Source of the DNA: an uncultured Succiniclasticum sp.
Lineage (GTDB): Bacteria; Bacillota; Negativicutes; Acidaminococcales; Acidaminococcaceae
DNA: 64,000 bases
Direction: 5' to 3'
Assembly: GCA_900544275.1 (NCBI GenBank)
Contig: UQUU01000004.1
Coordinates: 62,001 to 126,000 of the forward strand
The position numbers and the translations under genes were made by a program. Below, piece after piece: positions 50,214 to 60,286 of this stretch (position 1 is its first letter; every line of letters starts with the position of its first letter). The notes below the pieces were generated by a model. It ran no database searches and was not told the DNA's origin. It was given only the letters and a program-made list of their open reading frames with translations.

Positions 50214-51884
50214 TCAAACTTCCAAAATAATCGGCAGGATCATGGGGCGTCTTCTCGTTTTTTCAAAAAGAAAACGTCCTAATGCATCGCGAATCGCGCT
50301 CTTGATTGCAGACCACTCTCGCGTGTTGTTTTCCTCACACTTATCCAAAGCGGCCTGGACACGCTCTTTGGCCTCATCCATCAATATTTCCGCTTCCCGG
50401 ACATACACAAAACCGCGGGATACGATATCCGGACCGGCCGTGATCTCGTTGTTGGCTTTATCAATGCCCAGAACCACGATCATAATGCCGTCCTGTGACA
50501 GCTGCCGGCGATCCCGCAGGACGATGTTCCCCACATCGCCGACGCCCAGCCCGTCAATAAGAACGATGCCGGAAGTGACTTTGCCGGTCACCGCGATTTT
50601 ATCTTTGGTTAATTCTACCACAGAGCCATTTTCCGTGAGCAGGATATTTTTCTTGTCCATGCCCAGGCTTTCGGCAATTTTGGCATGTTTCATCAGATGC
50701 CGGTATTCGCCGTGTACCGGCATAAAGAACTTCGGCCGCACCAAATTATGCATGATTTTCAATTCTTCCTGACTGGCGTGACCGGACACATGAACGCCAT
50801 TGGCCTTTTCATAAATAACCTCAGCGCCCAACATATACAGGTGGTTGATTGTATTCGATACCAGCTTTTCATTGCCCGGGATCGGCGTAGCAGAAATAAT
50901 GACGGTATCGCCCGGAACGATCTGAACCTTGCGATTATCCCCCATGGACATGCGTGTCAAAGCCGACATGGGCTCGCCCTGGCTGCCGGTGCAGACCACT
51001 ACCACCTTGTCATTTGTATAGTTGCGAATCTCGTCAATATCGATCAGGACTCCGTCAGGTACCTTAAGATAGCCCATCTCCAAAGAGATACTGACTACAT
51101 TGACCATGCTGCGGCCCATGACCGCTACCTTGCGTTTGTACTTTACAGCAGCGTCAAAAATCTGCTGAATACGGTGTACGTTGGACGAGAATGTGGCCAC
51201 GATAATGCGGTTTCTGGCATAACGGAACTCGTTATCGAAGGTCTCCCCGACAAATTTTTCACTTTGTGTATAACCGGGACGCTCCGCATTGGTACTGTCC
51301 GCCATTAAAAGCAGAACGCCTTTATCCCCGTACTCGGCAAACCGGTTCAGTTCCATGACCTGTCCGTCAACCGGAGTCTGGTCGATCTTAAAGTCACCGG
51401 TATGGATGAGCAGTCCCACCGGCGTATGAATCGCCATGCCGATCGCATCAGGAATACTGTGGTTGACCCGCATAAATTCCAGCTTAAAGGAACCGGCCCG
51501 TACTCTGTCACCTGATTTGATCACGTTTAAAGAAGCGGTAGACACGCCGGCTTCTTTCAGACGCCCTTCTAAAATACCGAGAGTTAATGCGGTACCATAG
51601 ACAGGCACATCCAACTGCCGTAAAATATAGGGCAAGGCGCCGATATGGTCTTCGTGCCCATGCGTCAGAAAAATTCCTTTCAGCTTATCCTGATTCTCCA
51701 CTAAATACGTAATATCGGGAATGACCAGATCGATCCCCAGCATATCGTCTTCCGGGAACATCAGGCCGGCATCAATTAAAATGATATCATTTCCATACCG
51801 AAACGCGGTCATGTTTTTACCCACTTCCCCCAGACCGCCTAAAGGAATAATATTTAATTTTTTTTGTGTTTTTTCCAAAATCAC
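50214..51884 (-). CDS. rnj: Ribonuclease J
   Basis: Main 5'-to-3' exonuclease and endonuclease of mRNA and rRNA processing in Firmicutes. The 556-residue metallo-beta-lactamase enzyme shows the zinc motif THGHEDHIGALPYIL, HTGDFKID, MADSTNAERPG, and the beta-CASP motif HVSGHASQEELK. The C-terminal domain (about 450-556) is present. It is the first gene of the minus-strand run; a TATAAT at 51923-51928 on the minus strand could be its -10 box, with no convincing -35. Confidence 0.95.
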   Translation of the reverse strand: MILEKTQKKLNIIPLGGLGEVGKNMTAFRYGNDIILIDAGLMFPEDDMLGIDLVIPDITYLVENQDKLKGIFLTHGHEDHIGALPYILRQLDVPVYGTALTLGILEGRLKEAGVSTASLNVIKSGDRVRAGSFKLEFMRVNHSIPDAIGMAIHTPVGLLIHTGDFKIDQTPVDGQVMELNRFAEYGDKGVLLLMADSTNAERPGYTQSEKFVGETFDNEFRYARNRIIVATFSSNVHRIQQIFDAAVKYKRKVAVMGRSMVNVVSISLEMGYLKVPDGVLIDIDEIRNYTNDKVVVVCTGSQGEPMSALTRMSMGDNRKVQIVPGDTVIISATPIPGNEKLVSNTINHLYMLGAEVIYEKANGVHVSGHASQEELKIMHNLVRPKFFMPVHGEYRHLMKHAKIAESLGMDKKNILLTENGSVVELTKDKIAVTGKVTSGIVLIDGLGVGDVGNIVLRDRRQLSQDGIMIVVLGIDKANNEITAGPDIVSRGFVYVREAEILMDEAKERVQAALDKCEENNTREWSAIKSAIRDALGRFLFEKTRRRPMILPIILEV

Positions 51885-52094
51885 ACCTCCAACTTATTAT
51901 ATTTCCGCACATTATTAATAAAATTATAAAATGCAAAAACCAATCCTAAACGGTTTTTCATTTGCAAGGTCAAACAAAAATACGCTCCGTTCAAATTAAC
52001 TCTGAGGATATTATACCGCAATTAAAAGAGAAAAACAATTGTTTAGCTGTTTATGCCGTTCGCAATTGTGAAATATATGTAAAATCCATAGTAA

Positions 52095-52125
52095 AAATCC
52101 GCAATCTTTTTCAGACTGCGGATTT
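52095..52125 (-). terminator. Terminator of the TRAP transporter operon
   Basis: AAATCCGCA (52095-52103) pairs with TGCGGATTT (52117-52125). On the minus strand the stem is followed by TTTTTAC. The remainder of 51885-52239 is AT-rich; a 73-codon plus-strand frame runs through this hairpin and is not believed to be a gene. Confidence 0.75.
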
Positions 52126-52239
52126 CAATGAATCATTTTTTTTAATTGCAGGAAGCGTCGAATCAGAAATTACTTTTCTTTAAAAAGCCCCGCCCTGTAA
52201 CTATTTTATCATTCAATTTCTCTGCATCCGCAAAGACAA

Positions 52240-54204
52240 TCAGTTCTTATCCACAGGATTCTCCAGCGGACCGCCCTGATTTCTGCTCTGCCAGAAGAAC
52301 GCAACCACTAAGATTGCGATTCCGACGGCATCCGTCATCAGACCGGGGATGATCAGGCATAACCCGCCTACGAAGAAGACCAGGCGCTGCGCCACATTCA
52401 AGGGATGCTGACAGAAACCGATCATAGCCAGAGACAGGCCCCACATGCCTAAAATGGCCGTGATCATGGCTACAACTACGGATAACGCCGTTGCATTGAT
52501 CATCAAAAGTTCCGGCGCCAGAACGAAGATATAGGGCACGATAAAGGCTGCGATCGCCAGCTTCGCGGCATTAACACCCGTTTTCATGGGATTTGCTCCG
52601 GCAATACCCGAACCGGCATACGCTGCCAACGCGACAGGCGGCGTTACGTCAGCCACAATGCCGAAATAAAAAGCGAACATATGAGCGGCCAGTACAGGTA
52701 CATTCATCTGAACCAGAGCCGGCGCCGCAATCGTCGATGTAATAACGTAGTTGGCCGTAGTAGGAACGCCCATACCCAAAATCAGGGAGGTGATCATGGT
52801 AAAGAACATGGCCGGCAGCAATTTTCCGCCCGCCAGATCCAGCAACGCGGTGGCCAGTTTCAGACCCACACCGGTCTTTGTGACGACTCCGATGATGATT
52901 CCCGCCGTAGCACAGGCGATTAATACGCCCAACACGCCTTTGGAACCATTGATCAGCCCATTGACAAAATCCTTAAAAGTAATGCGCGTACTTTTTCGCA
53001 GACAGGCGCATACAATAGTAAGAGCGATAGCATATAAGGCAGCGCGCATCGGTGTATAACCCGTTACCAACAGGTAAACGATAATAATCAGAGGAATCGC
53101 CAGATGGCCTTTTTCCGCCAACAGTCTGCCAAACTTCGGCAATTCTTCCCGGGGGGTACCTTTTAAGCCATACTTTCTGGCTTCATAATGAACTCCGATC
53201 CAAATACCGGTATAGTACAAAATCGCAGGAATTACGGCGGCTTTTACGACATTGATATAAGGAACGCCGACGAACTCCGCCATCAAAAAAGCGGCAGCCC
53301 CCATAACAGGCGGCATCAATTGACCGCCGGTTGACGCGGCAGCTTCTACCGCGCCGGCAAAGGAAGGCCGATACCCTAATTTTTTCATCATGGGAATGGT
53401 GAACGAACCGGTACCTGCTACGTTGGCAACAGAAGAACCGGAGACGGTACCCATTAAACCGGACGAAAGGACTGCCACTTTTGCAGGGCCCCCTACCGCC
53501 CAGCCGGCTAATGCATTAGCCAGGTCAATAAAGAATTTTCCCAAACCGGTCGCTTCCAGATAAGCGCCGAAAAGAATAAATAAATAAATGAAAGTAGAAG
53601 ATACTCCCATCGGCACGCCAAAAATACCTTCCGTCGTAAAATACAGGTGACTGACCAGTTCATCAAAACCCACGCCCCGGTGCGCCATAATACCGGGCAT
53701 ATAAGGACCGGCAAAAGCATAAGCCAAGAAGACCAGCGCCACCGTGATCATAGGCCAGCCGACAGTACGCCTTGCCGCTTCAAAAACCAGAACCACACCC
53801 AATAATCCTATGACAATATCAGTTCCCGTGTTCATACCGGCTCGCAACACAAGCTGGTCGTATTCGACAACAAGATACATGGTCGCAAACACGCTTAAAA
53901 GAGCAAAAATAACATCTGCCGGATGCATCGCTTTACGGGACCATTTAGCGCGCGCCGGGTACAGCAAATAAATCAAACTCAAACCAAAACATAAATGCAC
54001 AGTGCGCTGCAGATGCGCGTCCAGTACACCAAATATCGCAGTATATAGCTGGAACACAGCAAAAAGGATACAGATACCGGAGATCAGATGCCCCCACAGG
54101 CCGTCCATCTCCCGCTTATCTGATTCTTTATCAAACTTCTGTAATACCTCTTCTGCTGACATCTCTGCAGGAGATCCGCTAGGTATTTTTTCTTTATCAG
54201 CCAT
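52240..54204 (-). CDS. TRAP transporter fused permease (TAXI type, DctQM-like)
   Basis: A 654-residue inner-membrane protein with about 16-18 helices in which the small (DctQ-like, about 50-170) and large (DctM-like, about 180-600) subunits are fused, as is usual for TAXI systems. Family motifs seen are GTVSGSSVANVAGTGSFTIP, GGQLMPPVMGAAAFLMAEF and GMGVPTTANYVITSTI. It imports an organic anion with sodium or proton gradient; members move glutamate, 2-oxoglutarate, succinate and similar ligands. The frame is open to 54252, but the GAAGGATG site and hydrophilic start favour ATG at 54204. Confidence 0.93.
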   Translation of the reverse strand: MADKEKIPSGSPAEMSAEEVLQKFDKESDKREMDGLWGHLISGICILFAVFQLYTAIFGVLDAHLQRTVHLCFGLSLIYLLYPARAKWSRKAMHPADVIFALLSVFATMYLVVEYDQLVLRAGMNTGTDIVIGLLGVVLVFEAARRTVGWPMITVALVFLAYAFAGPYMPGIMAHRGVGFDELVSHLYFTTEGIFGVPMGVSSTFIYLFILFGAYLEATGLGKFFIDLANALAGWAVGGPAKVAVLSSGLMGTVSGSSVANVAGTGSFTIPMMKKLGYRPSFAGAVEAAASTGGQLMPPVMGAAAFLMAEFVGVPYINVVKAAVIPAILYYTGIWIGVHYEARKYGLKGTPREELPKFGRLLAEKGHLAIPLIIIVYLLVTGYTPMRAALYAIALTIVCACLRKSTRITFKDFVNGLINGSKGVLGVLIACATAGIIIGVVTKTGVGLKLATALLDLAGGKLLPAMFFTMITSLILGMGVPTTANYVITSTIAAPALVQMNVPVLAAHMFAFYFGIVADVTPPVALAAYAGSGIAGANPMKTGVNAAKLAIAAFIVPYIFVLAPELLMINATALSVVVAMITAILGMWGLSLAMIGFCQHPLNVAQRLVFFVGGLCLIIPGLMTDAVGIAILVVAFFWQSRNQGGPLENPVDKN

Positions 54205-54239
54205 AGGCTTCACATCCTTCTTTTCTGTTCTTTTGACCG

Positions 54240-54773
54240 CTACAGTAACCAACGTTCATATCTCTTCATAACTCTTACTTCAACTAAAACACCCTGCCCA
54301 TATAAACCATACAGATCGTAGATTTTATCTTTATAAACGATTTTAGGCATGGCCTGACTGGCAGTTCTGAATTGTAAAGAACGATATGGCCGATTCATCT
54401 CTACGTCAAACTTGCCCTTTTCTTTTAAGCTGGTAAAGCGCCCTTCCGATGGAGCATACGGCAGACCGACGCCTAACGATTCATAGGTCGTATGAGTCAT
54501 CGTAAGACGCCCCGCACCCTCTATCCGAAAAAACTCATCTACCGGCGTTTTCTGCACGGAATGAGTATAATGATAATGCCATTCTTCGCCTCTTTCTACT
54601 GTAAAAGCCTGAGGAGGAGCATCCCCTTCTGGAATCAATACGACCTGTAATTGGTTTCCGTACCAGACCAGCGCAGCTAAAAGAACGAATAGAAACCCGA
54701 GGAAGAATGGACGTCTGAAAAAAGACCGGGCCCCGGAACAAGCCGGAGTCCGGTCGGAATTAAGCATTCTCAT
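54240..54773 (-). CDS. DUF1850 protein of the TAXI-TRAP operon
   Basis: A 177-residue protein with one N-terminal helix (about 23-40) and a domain marked by HYTHSVQKTPVDEFF and TYESLGVGLPYAPSEG, typical of DUF1850. Such genes nearly always stand between the TAXI binding protein and the fused permease, as here (17 bp after the former, 35 bp before the latter). Its role in transport is unknown; it may be an accessory or assembly factor at the periplasmic face. Confidence 0.88.
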   Translation of the reverse strand: MRMLNSDRTPACSGARSFFRRPFFLGFLFVLLAALVWYGNQLQVVLIPEGDAPPQAFTVERGEEWHYHYTHSVQKTPVDEFFRIEGAGRLTMTHTTYESLGVGLPYAPSEGRFTSLKEKGKFDVEMNRPYRSLQFRTASQAMPKIVYKDKIYDLYGLYGQGVLVEVRVMKRYERWLL

Positions 54774-54789
54774 CTACTTATCATCTAAC

Positions 54790-55767
54790 TTATTTTTCAC
54801 CAAAGAATTTTTCAGCGCCGGCATTTAATTTAATGGACATACCGTCTTTTGCAGAAGCTTTGGTAATATTCTTCGCTACGTTATGAGCGGCTTTCATACG
54901 ATCCAGATTCCCATATAAAGCTTTTACTACAGCATAACCGGTATCCGCATCCATTTTATCCGTTACAGCCAGCATGCATTTAACAGCTACTGCAGGAGTA
55001 TCTGCGTCCACTTTATTATAGGTCTTGCCGGGGATGGTAACTTTTGTATAATAAGGATATTTAGCAATGAGCTTATCTGCCATAGCGGCATCTACCGCAA
55101 CCAGCACAACATCATGCTGGGTGGACAGGTCCTGAATAGCAGCCGTAGGATGGCCGGCCGTAACAAACGCTACATCAACATTACCATCTTTTAACGCAGA
55201 AGAAGCTTCGCCGAAAGACAGATATTGCGGTTTAATGTCTTTATAGGTGATACCGGCCATTTCCATAATCTGACGGGCATTGGCTTCCGTGCCGGAGCCG
55301 GCCGCGCCTACCGCTACTCTCTTACCCTTCACATCAGCCAGCGTTTTAATACCGGTCTTCGCCGTGGTCACGATCTGTACCGTTTCCGGGTATAAAGTGG
55401 CCAGACCAAATAAATTGCCTACTTTTTTATCCTTGAACATTTCTGCTCCGTTGACTGCATAATAAGCAATATCATTTTGGATAAAGGCAATATCCACCTT
55501 ACCCTCTTTCAGCAGGTTCACATTGGCCACAGAAGCGCCGGTAGACTGCGCAGAAGCATTCGCATTGGGAACATTCTTGTTCAAAATATCAGCCAACGCT
55601 CCACCCAGCGGATAATACGTTCCTGCTGTACCGCCGGTAGCGATATTAATGAATTTCTTGGCGCCTGCCGCTGGTTTAGCAGCCTCTTTCTTCTCACCGC
55701 CGCCACAACCTGCGACCAATGCGCCCAACATCATAAAGGCCATTAAAAATGCTAATAACTTTTTCAT
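54790..55767 (-). CDS. TAXI family TRAP solute-binding lipoprotein
   Basis: A 325-residue binding protein with lipobox LVAGC (Cys at about 21) and a Gly/Lys-rich linker. The TAXI signature is visible as INIATGGTAGTYYPLGGALA, followed by STGASVANVNLLKEGKVDIA. It hands its ligand to the fused permease at 52240. The frame opens 138 bp upstream, but GAGGAGGG before the ATG at 55767 and the signal peptide fix the start. First gene of the operon, with a perfect inverted repeat upstream at 55892-55916. Confidence 0.93.
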   Translation of the reverse strand: MKKLLAFLMAFMMLGALVAGCGGGEKKEAAKPAAGAKKFINIATGGTAGTYYPLGGALADILNKNVPNANASAQSTGASVANVNLLKEGKVDIAFIQNDIAYYAVNGAEMFKDKKVGNLFGLATLYPETVQIVTTAKTGIKTLADVKGKRVAVGAAGSGTEANARQIMEMAGITYKDIKPQYLSFGEASSALKDGNVDVAFVTAGHPTAAIQDLSTQHDVVLVAVDAAMADKLIAKYPYYTKVTIPGKTYNKVDADTPAVAVKCMLAVTDKMDADTGYAVVKALYGNLDRMKAAHNVAKNITKASAKDGMSIKLNAGAEKFFGEK

Positions 55768-55891
55768 AAGAACCCTCCTCTTCCGCATGATACATTTTTT
55801 TTGATACAAACTACCCCACATAACGTATCTAAGGGTAACTTTCGCTGTTTTCTTAAAAAATCCTGCCTGCACAAACAAAAATCGCAAAAAG

Positions 55892-55916
55892 AATAATGTA
55901 TACAAAATACATTATT
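55892..55916. promoter_or_regulatory. Perfect inverted repeat between divergent genes
   Basis: AATAATGTAT and ATACATTATT form 10-bp arms around ACAAA. It lies between the TAXI operon (minus strand) and the gene at 55991 (plus strand), each about 75-125 bp away. The symmetry and AT-rich arms suggest a dimeric regulator of the GntR or similar class. A TAAAAT box downstream on the plus strand (near 55950) may serve the small gene. Confidence 0.55.
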
Positions 55917-55990
55917 GCACTGTACCCTTTCCCGGCCAGCAAGTTTGTGGTAAAATGTAATAAATATTAAATTAAAGGATGTGTAACAAT

Positions 55991-56335
55991 ATGAACAATA
56001 TTTCTCTTTACAATTTACGTTTAGCACGGACTCTGTATAATAATTTTTACCGCGCCCGTCTGAAAGATGAGAATGGTCAGGATGCCGGTCAGTTGCTGAT
56101 CGTCCCCGGTTTGCCCCTGGACCGCAGCCAATTGCCGGAAAATGCGCCGGAAGCAAAGCCCTATCTTTTGGTTATCGTAGAAGATGCCGACATTAATAAA
56201 GATAATGTCGTCGCTTTTGAGGAAGGTGTCTCCCGGGCCGTATTGGGCAAATTCACCACCGAGACCGTTGCCTTCGATCACTGTGAATTTTACTACCCTT
56301 CCCCTGCTTTCTACTTCGCGCAGGAAGAAGAGTAA
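55991..56335 (+). CDS. Small conserved-looking protein of unknown function
   Basis: A 114-residue soluble protein starting MNNISLYNLRLARTLYNNFY. It has no signal peptide, helix or motif that I recognise; the second half (KPYLLVIVEDADINKDNVV) looks like a mixed alpha/beta domain. An in-frame ATG at 55979 is possible, but spacing to AAAGGA favours 55991. It is divergent from the TAXI operon and convergent with msrAB (15 bp between stop codons). Confidence 0.6.
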   Translation: MNNISLYNLRLARTLYNNFYRARLKDENGQDAGQLLIVPGLPLDRSQLPENAPEAKPYLLVIVEDADINKDNVVAFEEGVSRAVLGKFTTETVAFDHCEFYYPSPAFYFAQEEE

Positions 56336-56350
56336 GAGATACGCGCTTAA

Positions 56351-57418
56351 TCATTCACACAAAACCTTATATTTTCCATACCCTTTGGCATCCATCTCCT
56401 CAAAGGGAATAAATTCCAGGCTGGCTCCGTTAATACAATAACGCAGCCCGCCTTTTTCTATCGGCCCATCATCAAATACGTGTCCCAGATGCGTATCGGA
56501 GCTTTTGCTGCGGACTTCCGTACGGATCATCCCGTGGCTTTGGTCTGTTTTTTCCGTAATTAAATCACTCAGGATCGGTTTGGAAAAGCTGGGCCAGCCG
56601 CAGCCTGCGTCAAATTTATCTTTCGAGGCGAACAAAGGTTCTCCGGTCAACTTATCTACATAAATCCCTTTGCGATATTCCTGATTTAACGGACTGGAAA
56701 AAGGACGCTCCGTAGCCGACTCGAACATAACGGCCCGGGACAGTTCATCCAATTCCGATTGCTGCTTTTCTTGTACCAGGTTCGGATCCTTTTCAACTAA
56801 CGGCTTTTCCGCCAGATTCAAGTTGATGTGACAATAGCCCATGGGATTTTTTGCCAGATAATCCTGATGATACTCTTCTGCCCGGACAAAATTCTTCAGC
56901 GGCTCTACCTCCACGGCAACAGCGCCGTATTTTTCCTTTTCATACTGCATGATTTTTTCGATCGCCGGACGGTCTTCTTCTTTTTCGTAATAGATGCCCG
57001 TACGATACTGCCGTCCTATGTCATTCCCCTGTTTATTGACGGAGGTAGGATCGATAATACGGAAATAATGCAGCAAGATCTCCTCCAGGGAAATCTTTGA
57101 CTTGTCATAGTCAATTTTTACGGTTTCCGCATGATCTGTCGCATGAATCTGTTCGTAATTCGTTTTTTTCGTCTTTCCGTTAGCATAGCCGGTGTCCGTA
57201 TCCACTACACCGTTAATACGCTGGAAATACCCTTCCACACCCCAAAAACAACCGCCCGCCAGGTAAATCGTTCTTTTGTTGCCCGGTAATACGTTGATTG
57301 CTTTTTCGCTTTTATAATTTTCCATTTTGCCAGCCTCTTTCTTTGCCCCGTTTCCTATTGCTATGAACATCGTCGCCATAGCAACCAACAGCATGACCAA
57401 TAAGAAAATGCGTTTCAT
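56351..57418 (-). CDS. msrAB: Exported bifunctional methionine sulfoxide reductase MsrA/MsrB
   Basis: Repairs oxidised methionine, both S and R sulfoxides. The 355-residue fusion has an N-terminal signal or anchor (about 1-22), the MsrA domain with catalytic Cys in GGCFWGVEGYF (about 55-205), and the MsrB domain with GCGWPSF, DTHLGHVFDDGP and catalytic Cys in RYCINGASL (about 230-345). The zinc CxxC pairs of some MsrB forms are absent. Export implies protection of envelope proteins. It ends 15 bp from the convergent small gene. Confidence 0.94.
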   Translation of the reverse strand: MKRIFLLVMLLVAMATMFIAIGNGAKKEAGKMENYKSEKAINVLPGNKRTIYLAGGCFWGVEGYFQRINGVVDTDTGYANGKTKKTNYEQIHATDHAETVKIDYDKSKISLEEILLHYFRIIDPTSVNKQGNDIGRQYRTGIYYEKEEDRPAIEKIMQYEKEKYGAVAVEVEPLKNFVRAEEYHQDYLAKNPMGYCHINLNLAEKPLVEKDPNLVQEKQQSELDELSRAVMFESATERPFSSPLNQEYRKGIYVDKLTGEPLFASKDKFDAGCGWPSFSKPILSDLITEKTDQSHGMIRTEVRSKSSDTHLGHVFDDGPIEKGGLRYCINGASLEFIPFEEMDAKGYGKYKVLCE

Positions 57419-57430
57419 TTTTCCTCCTTA

Positions 57431-57895
57431 TTAAAAATTCTGACTTCCTATCTCCATATAAGTTCTTTCAGAATCGAGAAATTCAATAACTTCACGGACA
57501 ATCTGATTGCGAAATTCTTTTGATTTCATCATAGCCTTGATACTACATTCCCAAACAATAAGACATCTTGTATTCTTTTCAATAAGTTGATCCAGCACTT
57601 CTTTGTCACGAATTATATTCTTTTGAAATTTATTCTCCCAGAAATCCTGTCTTGTTTTAGGCAAATATGCATATTTACAACCTTTGTGTCTGTGCCAGAA
57701 ACATCCATGAATAAATATAGCAGTATGGTATCGTGCCAGGTATAAATCTGGATGACCAGATATATAACTGACATTTTTTCTGTATCGAAATCCCCGGGCA
57801 AATAATAGCTTTCGAAAAAAAATTTCCGGTACAGTATCTTTATTTTTGATGGCAGACATATTACGACTTCGTTCTTCTGCTGATTTTATATCCAT
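57431..57895 (-). CDS. vsr: Very short patch repair endonuclease Vsr
   Basis: Vsr nicks next to T in T:G mismatches that arise when 5-methylcytosine deaminates. The 154-residue protein matches the family: ERSRNMSAIKNKDTVPE, FRYRKNVSYISGHPDLYL (catalytic Asp), FIHGCFWHRHKGC (zinc Cys and His) and FWENKFQKNIIRDK. The ATG shares one base with the stop codon of the restriction endonuclease gene (TAATG). It protects the host from mutation at the sites methylated by the adjacent cytosine methyltransferase. Confidence 0.92.
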   Translation of the reverse strand: MDIKSAEERSRNMSAIKNKDTVPEIFFRKLLFARGFRYRKNVSYISGHPDLYLARYHTAIFIHGCFWHRHKGCKYAYLPKTRQDFWENKFQKNIIRDKEVLDQLIEKNTRCLIVWECSIKAMMKSKEFRNQIVREVIEFLDSERTYMEIGSQNF

Positions 57896-59076
57896 TATGT
57901 CAATTCTTTTTCCCGGACATAATCTATAAATTTTCCCAAACTCCATATATGATTCTGCCATTCTTTAGGATAAGTTGTAATATATGGCTTAGGAACTACC
58001 AGACATACTTTTTCTGCTGCCATCTCTTCCATCTGATTCGAAGATATTCCCTGTTGTAAAGTACAAAGATATTTTGTTTCATTCTTAAGACGGTCAGCCT
58101 CATTCAAAATCTGACGCCATCTGTCTTTGCAAGTAGTTTTAGCGGCAAGAAATGTCAGCTTTGCTGTTAGAAAAGAAGGGTCGTGATAAGAAAAGCCTGA
58201 AGGGAAAATAAAATCGGGTGTTTTATTACCTTCTGTCACGACCTGTGATTCGTATGAAATATCATTTCCTGAAAAAAGTGCTGCGAGATGATGCTCCAGA
58301 CTTTTCCCTGCCCGACTCTTTCTTCGGTTTAACAAAGCATTTGCTACTTTTATAAACTCATCTATACTGGTAAATCCATTTGCAATTACAGGCCATTCAA
58401 ATGCGTGTTCTACAGCTTTAAAAAGTCTGTATTCTTCATCCGCCCAGTCAACCAGTTTTCTGTCAGGATTTATCTTAATATATTCCTCATGATTATAAAC
58501 CTCTCCCTGAATTTGACGCGCCATAGCTGCCATTACGCGGGTTTCCGGAAATTTCTTATTCAGACTGGAAATAAAACGGTCAATGGCAATTTTTTCACGT
58601 GCTTCAAGCGTCATCATTCCCATTTCAATAAGGCGATTCGTCTGCGCCGGACTCATACCAAACGCATCAAGAAACTGATCAATAAGGTCAGCATTATCTA
58701 AAATAAATGCCCTGTAATCTTCTTCCGTATATTTTACTAAAACAAACAGAGAGCCCGTGTATTCAGGTCTTAAAAATTCAAAATCACGGCCAAAATTAGT
58801 AATACGGTATTCATTGCGTGTACCCTGTCCATAATAAATAAACCTCGTATTAGTGATACTACCATCCTGCCACGCAATATTAACCCACCTGTCATGGTTC
58901 TCCCCTTTGGTAAAATATCTGTTAAAAATAATAGGCACAGACGGTTTCGACATATAAATACCCGCTTGATGTCCACCGGTTTTCCCTGTATCATTAGCAG
59001 AAAGAAACTTGCAAAATGACATTTTCCCTCCCATTACAGAAAGAACCGCCTGAGTTACAATATTCTGTGTGTCCAT
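57895..59076 (-). CDS. Type II restriction endonuclease, EcoRII family
   Basis: A 393-residue restriction enzyme whose C-terminal half matches EcoRII: KSLEHHLAALF, then TEGNKTPDFIFP and LAAKTTCKDRWRQILNEAD, which carry the PD-(D/E)XK-like catalytic Asp, Lys and Arg positions. The N-terminal half (about 30-170) corresponds to the effector domain of EcoRII. By homology the target would be CCWGG, although this cannot be proved here. GGAGG precedes the ATG. It lies 28 bp after the methyltransferase gene and is followed by vsr. The cassette is AT-richer than its neighbours, which suggests transfer. Confidence 0.88.
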   Translation of the reverse strand: MDTQNIVTQAVLSVMGGKMSFCKFLSANDTGKTGGHQAGIYMSKPSVPIIFNRYFTKGENHDRWVNIAWQDGSITNTRFIYYGQGTRNEYRITNFGRDFEFLRPEYTGSLFVLVKYTEEDYRAFILDNADLIDQFLDAFGMSPAQTNRLIEMGMMTLEAREKIAIDRFISSLNKKFPETRVMAAMARQIQGEVYNHEEYIKINPDRKLVDWADEEYRLFKAVEHAFEWPVIANGFTSIDEFIKVANALLNRRKSRAGKSLEHHLAALFSGNDISYESQVVTEGNKTPDFIFPSGFSYHDPSFLTAKLTFLAAKTTCKDRWRQILNEADRLKNETKYLCTLQQGISSNQMEEMAAEKVCLVVPKPYITTYPKEWQNHIWSLGKFIDYVREKELT

Positions 59077-59104
59077 ACTTTCCCGTCCTCCGATATCTAA
59101 AGTC

Positions 59105-60247
59105 TTATAAGGCCTTTTTCAATCTGTTATCAGCTTCCAGTTCATGTAGTTTTCCTGCAATAAGATGGGCAACATCTGTAATAAGGGGAACTACCACAGA
59201 GTTGCCAAATTGTTTATAGGCCTGTGTATCAGAAACCGGGATTCTGAAAGTATCAGGAAATCCCTGCAAACGTGCACATTCCCGCGGTGTCAGCTTGCGA
59301 GGATTTTTGCCATTCTGTTGAATGAGAACCTCTGAACCATCCTTATAGTATCTTGCACTTAATGTTCTGGATACACCATCTTCTGGCGCAATACCATAAC
59401 CGAAACCATTTCCTGCGGCCTTATGTTTTGCCGCATAATTTTGAAGATATGCCCAAAGTTTGTCAGAAAGGGTATATTTATCAGGAACATCCGTCTGCAG
59501 AATGTCAGAGATTACTGGCTTAGGGAAAACCGGACTAAGGTTAAATTCAAATTTCAAATCAGGACCAAATCTTCTGATGTCAAATCCGACAATAATAATG
59601 CGTTCCCGATGTTGTGGAACATAATTTTGTCCATCGAGTACCTGATAAAAAATATTATAGTCAAGTTCTTCCAGCGATTCCCTGATTACTTTAAAGGTAT
59701 GTCCTTTATCATGACTGCATAAATTTTTAACATTTTCTAACATAAAAACTTTTGGTCTTTTTGCTTTCAAAATGCGGCAAACATCAAAAAAAAGTGTTCC
59801 CTGAGTTTTGTCCTCAAAACCAGTCGCCCTCCCTAAACTGTTTTTTTTAGAAACTCCTGCTATAGAAAATGGCTGGCAGGGGAATCCCGCAACAAGAATA
59901 TCATGATCAGGAATTGCATTCGCATCTGTTTTTGTAATATCGCCATCCGGCACTTCCCCAAAGTTAGAGAAATATGTTCTCTGACAATACTTATTCCATT
60001 CATTGGAATATACACAATGACCACCGGCACTTTCAAAAGCAATACGCATACCACCAATACCTGCAAATAAATCAATGAATGAAAACTTCCCGTTTTTCAG
60101 ATTGCGTTTTTGTTTTTGTTGCTCAAACAAATCCATCAGAGCAAAGGAGATACACTCCTGCACTGATTGGCCTGAATATCTCGCATACTCTGCCAGTTCC
60201 TCATAAATAACATCATCCAAACGTACATGTACCTGCCTGTTACCCAT
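59105..60247 (-). CDS. C5-cytosine methyltransferase (Dcm/M.EcoRII-like) with N-terminal RHH-like segment
   Basis: A 380-residue DNA (cytosine-5) methyltransferase with motif [17 protein letters not shown], motif [10 protein letters not shown] (catalytic Cys), motif [10 protein letters not shown], motif [15 protein letters not shown] and motif [10 protein letters not shown]. Before it, residues about 4-45 ([18 protein letters not shown] and following) look like a ribbon-helix-helix DNA-binding motif; this could let the enzyme repress its own promoter. It is first in the cassette, with a promoter at 60287-60315 and GGAGG before the ATG. It would protect the CCWGG sites cut by the adjacent nuclease. 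Confidence 0.92.
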   Translation of the reverse strand: MGNRQVHVRLDDVIYEELAEYARYSGQSVQECISFALMDLFEQQKQKRNLKNGKFSFIDLFAGIGGMRIAFESAGGHCVYSNEWNKYCQRTYFSNFGEVPDGDITKTDANAIPDHDILVAGFPCQPFSIAGVSKKNSLGRATGFEDKTQGTLFFDVCRILKAKRPKVFMLENVKNLCSHDKGHTFKVIRESLEELDYNIFYQVLDGQNYVPQHRERIIIVGFDIRRFGPDLKFEFNLSPVFPKPVISDILQTDVPDKYTLSDKLWAYLQNYAAKHKAAGNGFGYGIAPEDGVSRTLSARYYKDGSEVLIQQNGKNPRKLTPRECARLQGFPDTFRIPVSDTQAYKQFGNSVVVPLITDVAHLIAGKLHELEADNRLKKAL

Positions 60248-60286
60248 ACTTTCCTCCGGGAATTTATTAATACCATATTTATCCCT

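Noticed and set aside
51962..52183. Plus-strand frame of 73 codons between rnj and the TRAP operon
   Set aside because: It starts with TTG, has no ribosome site, runs through the hairpin that ends the TRAP operon, and shows no known motif.
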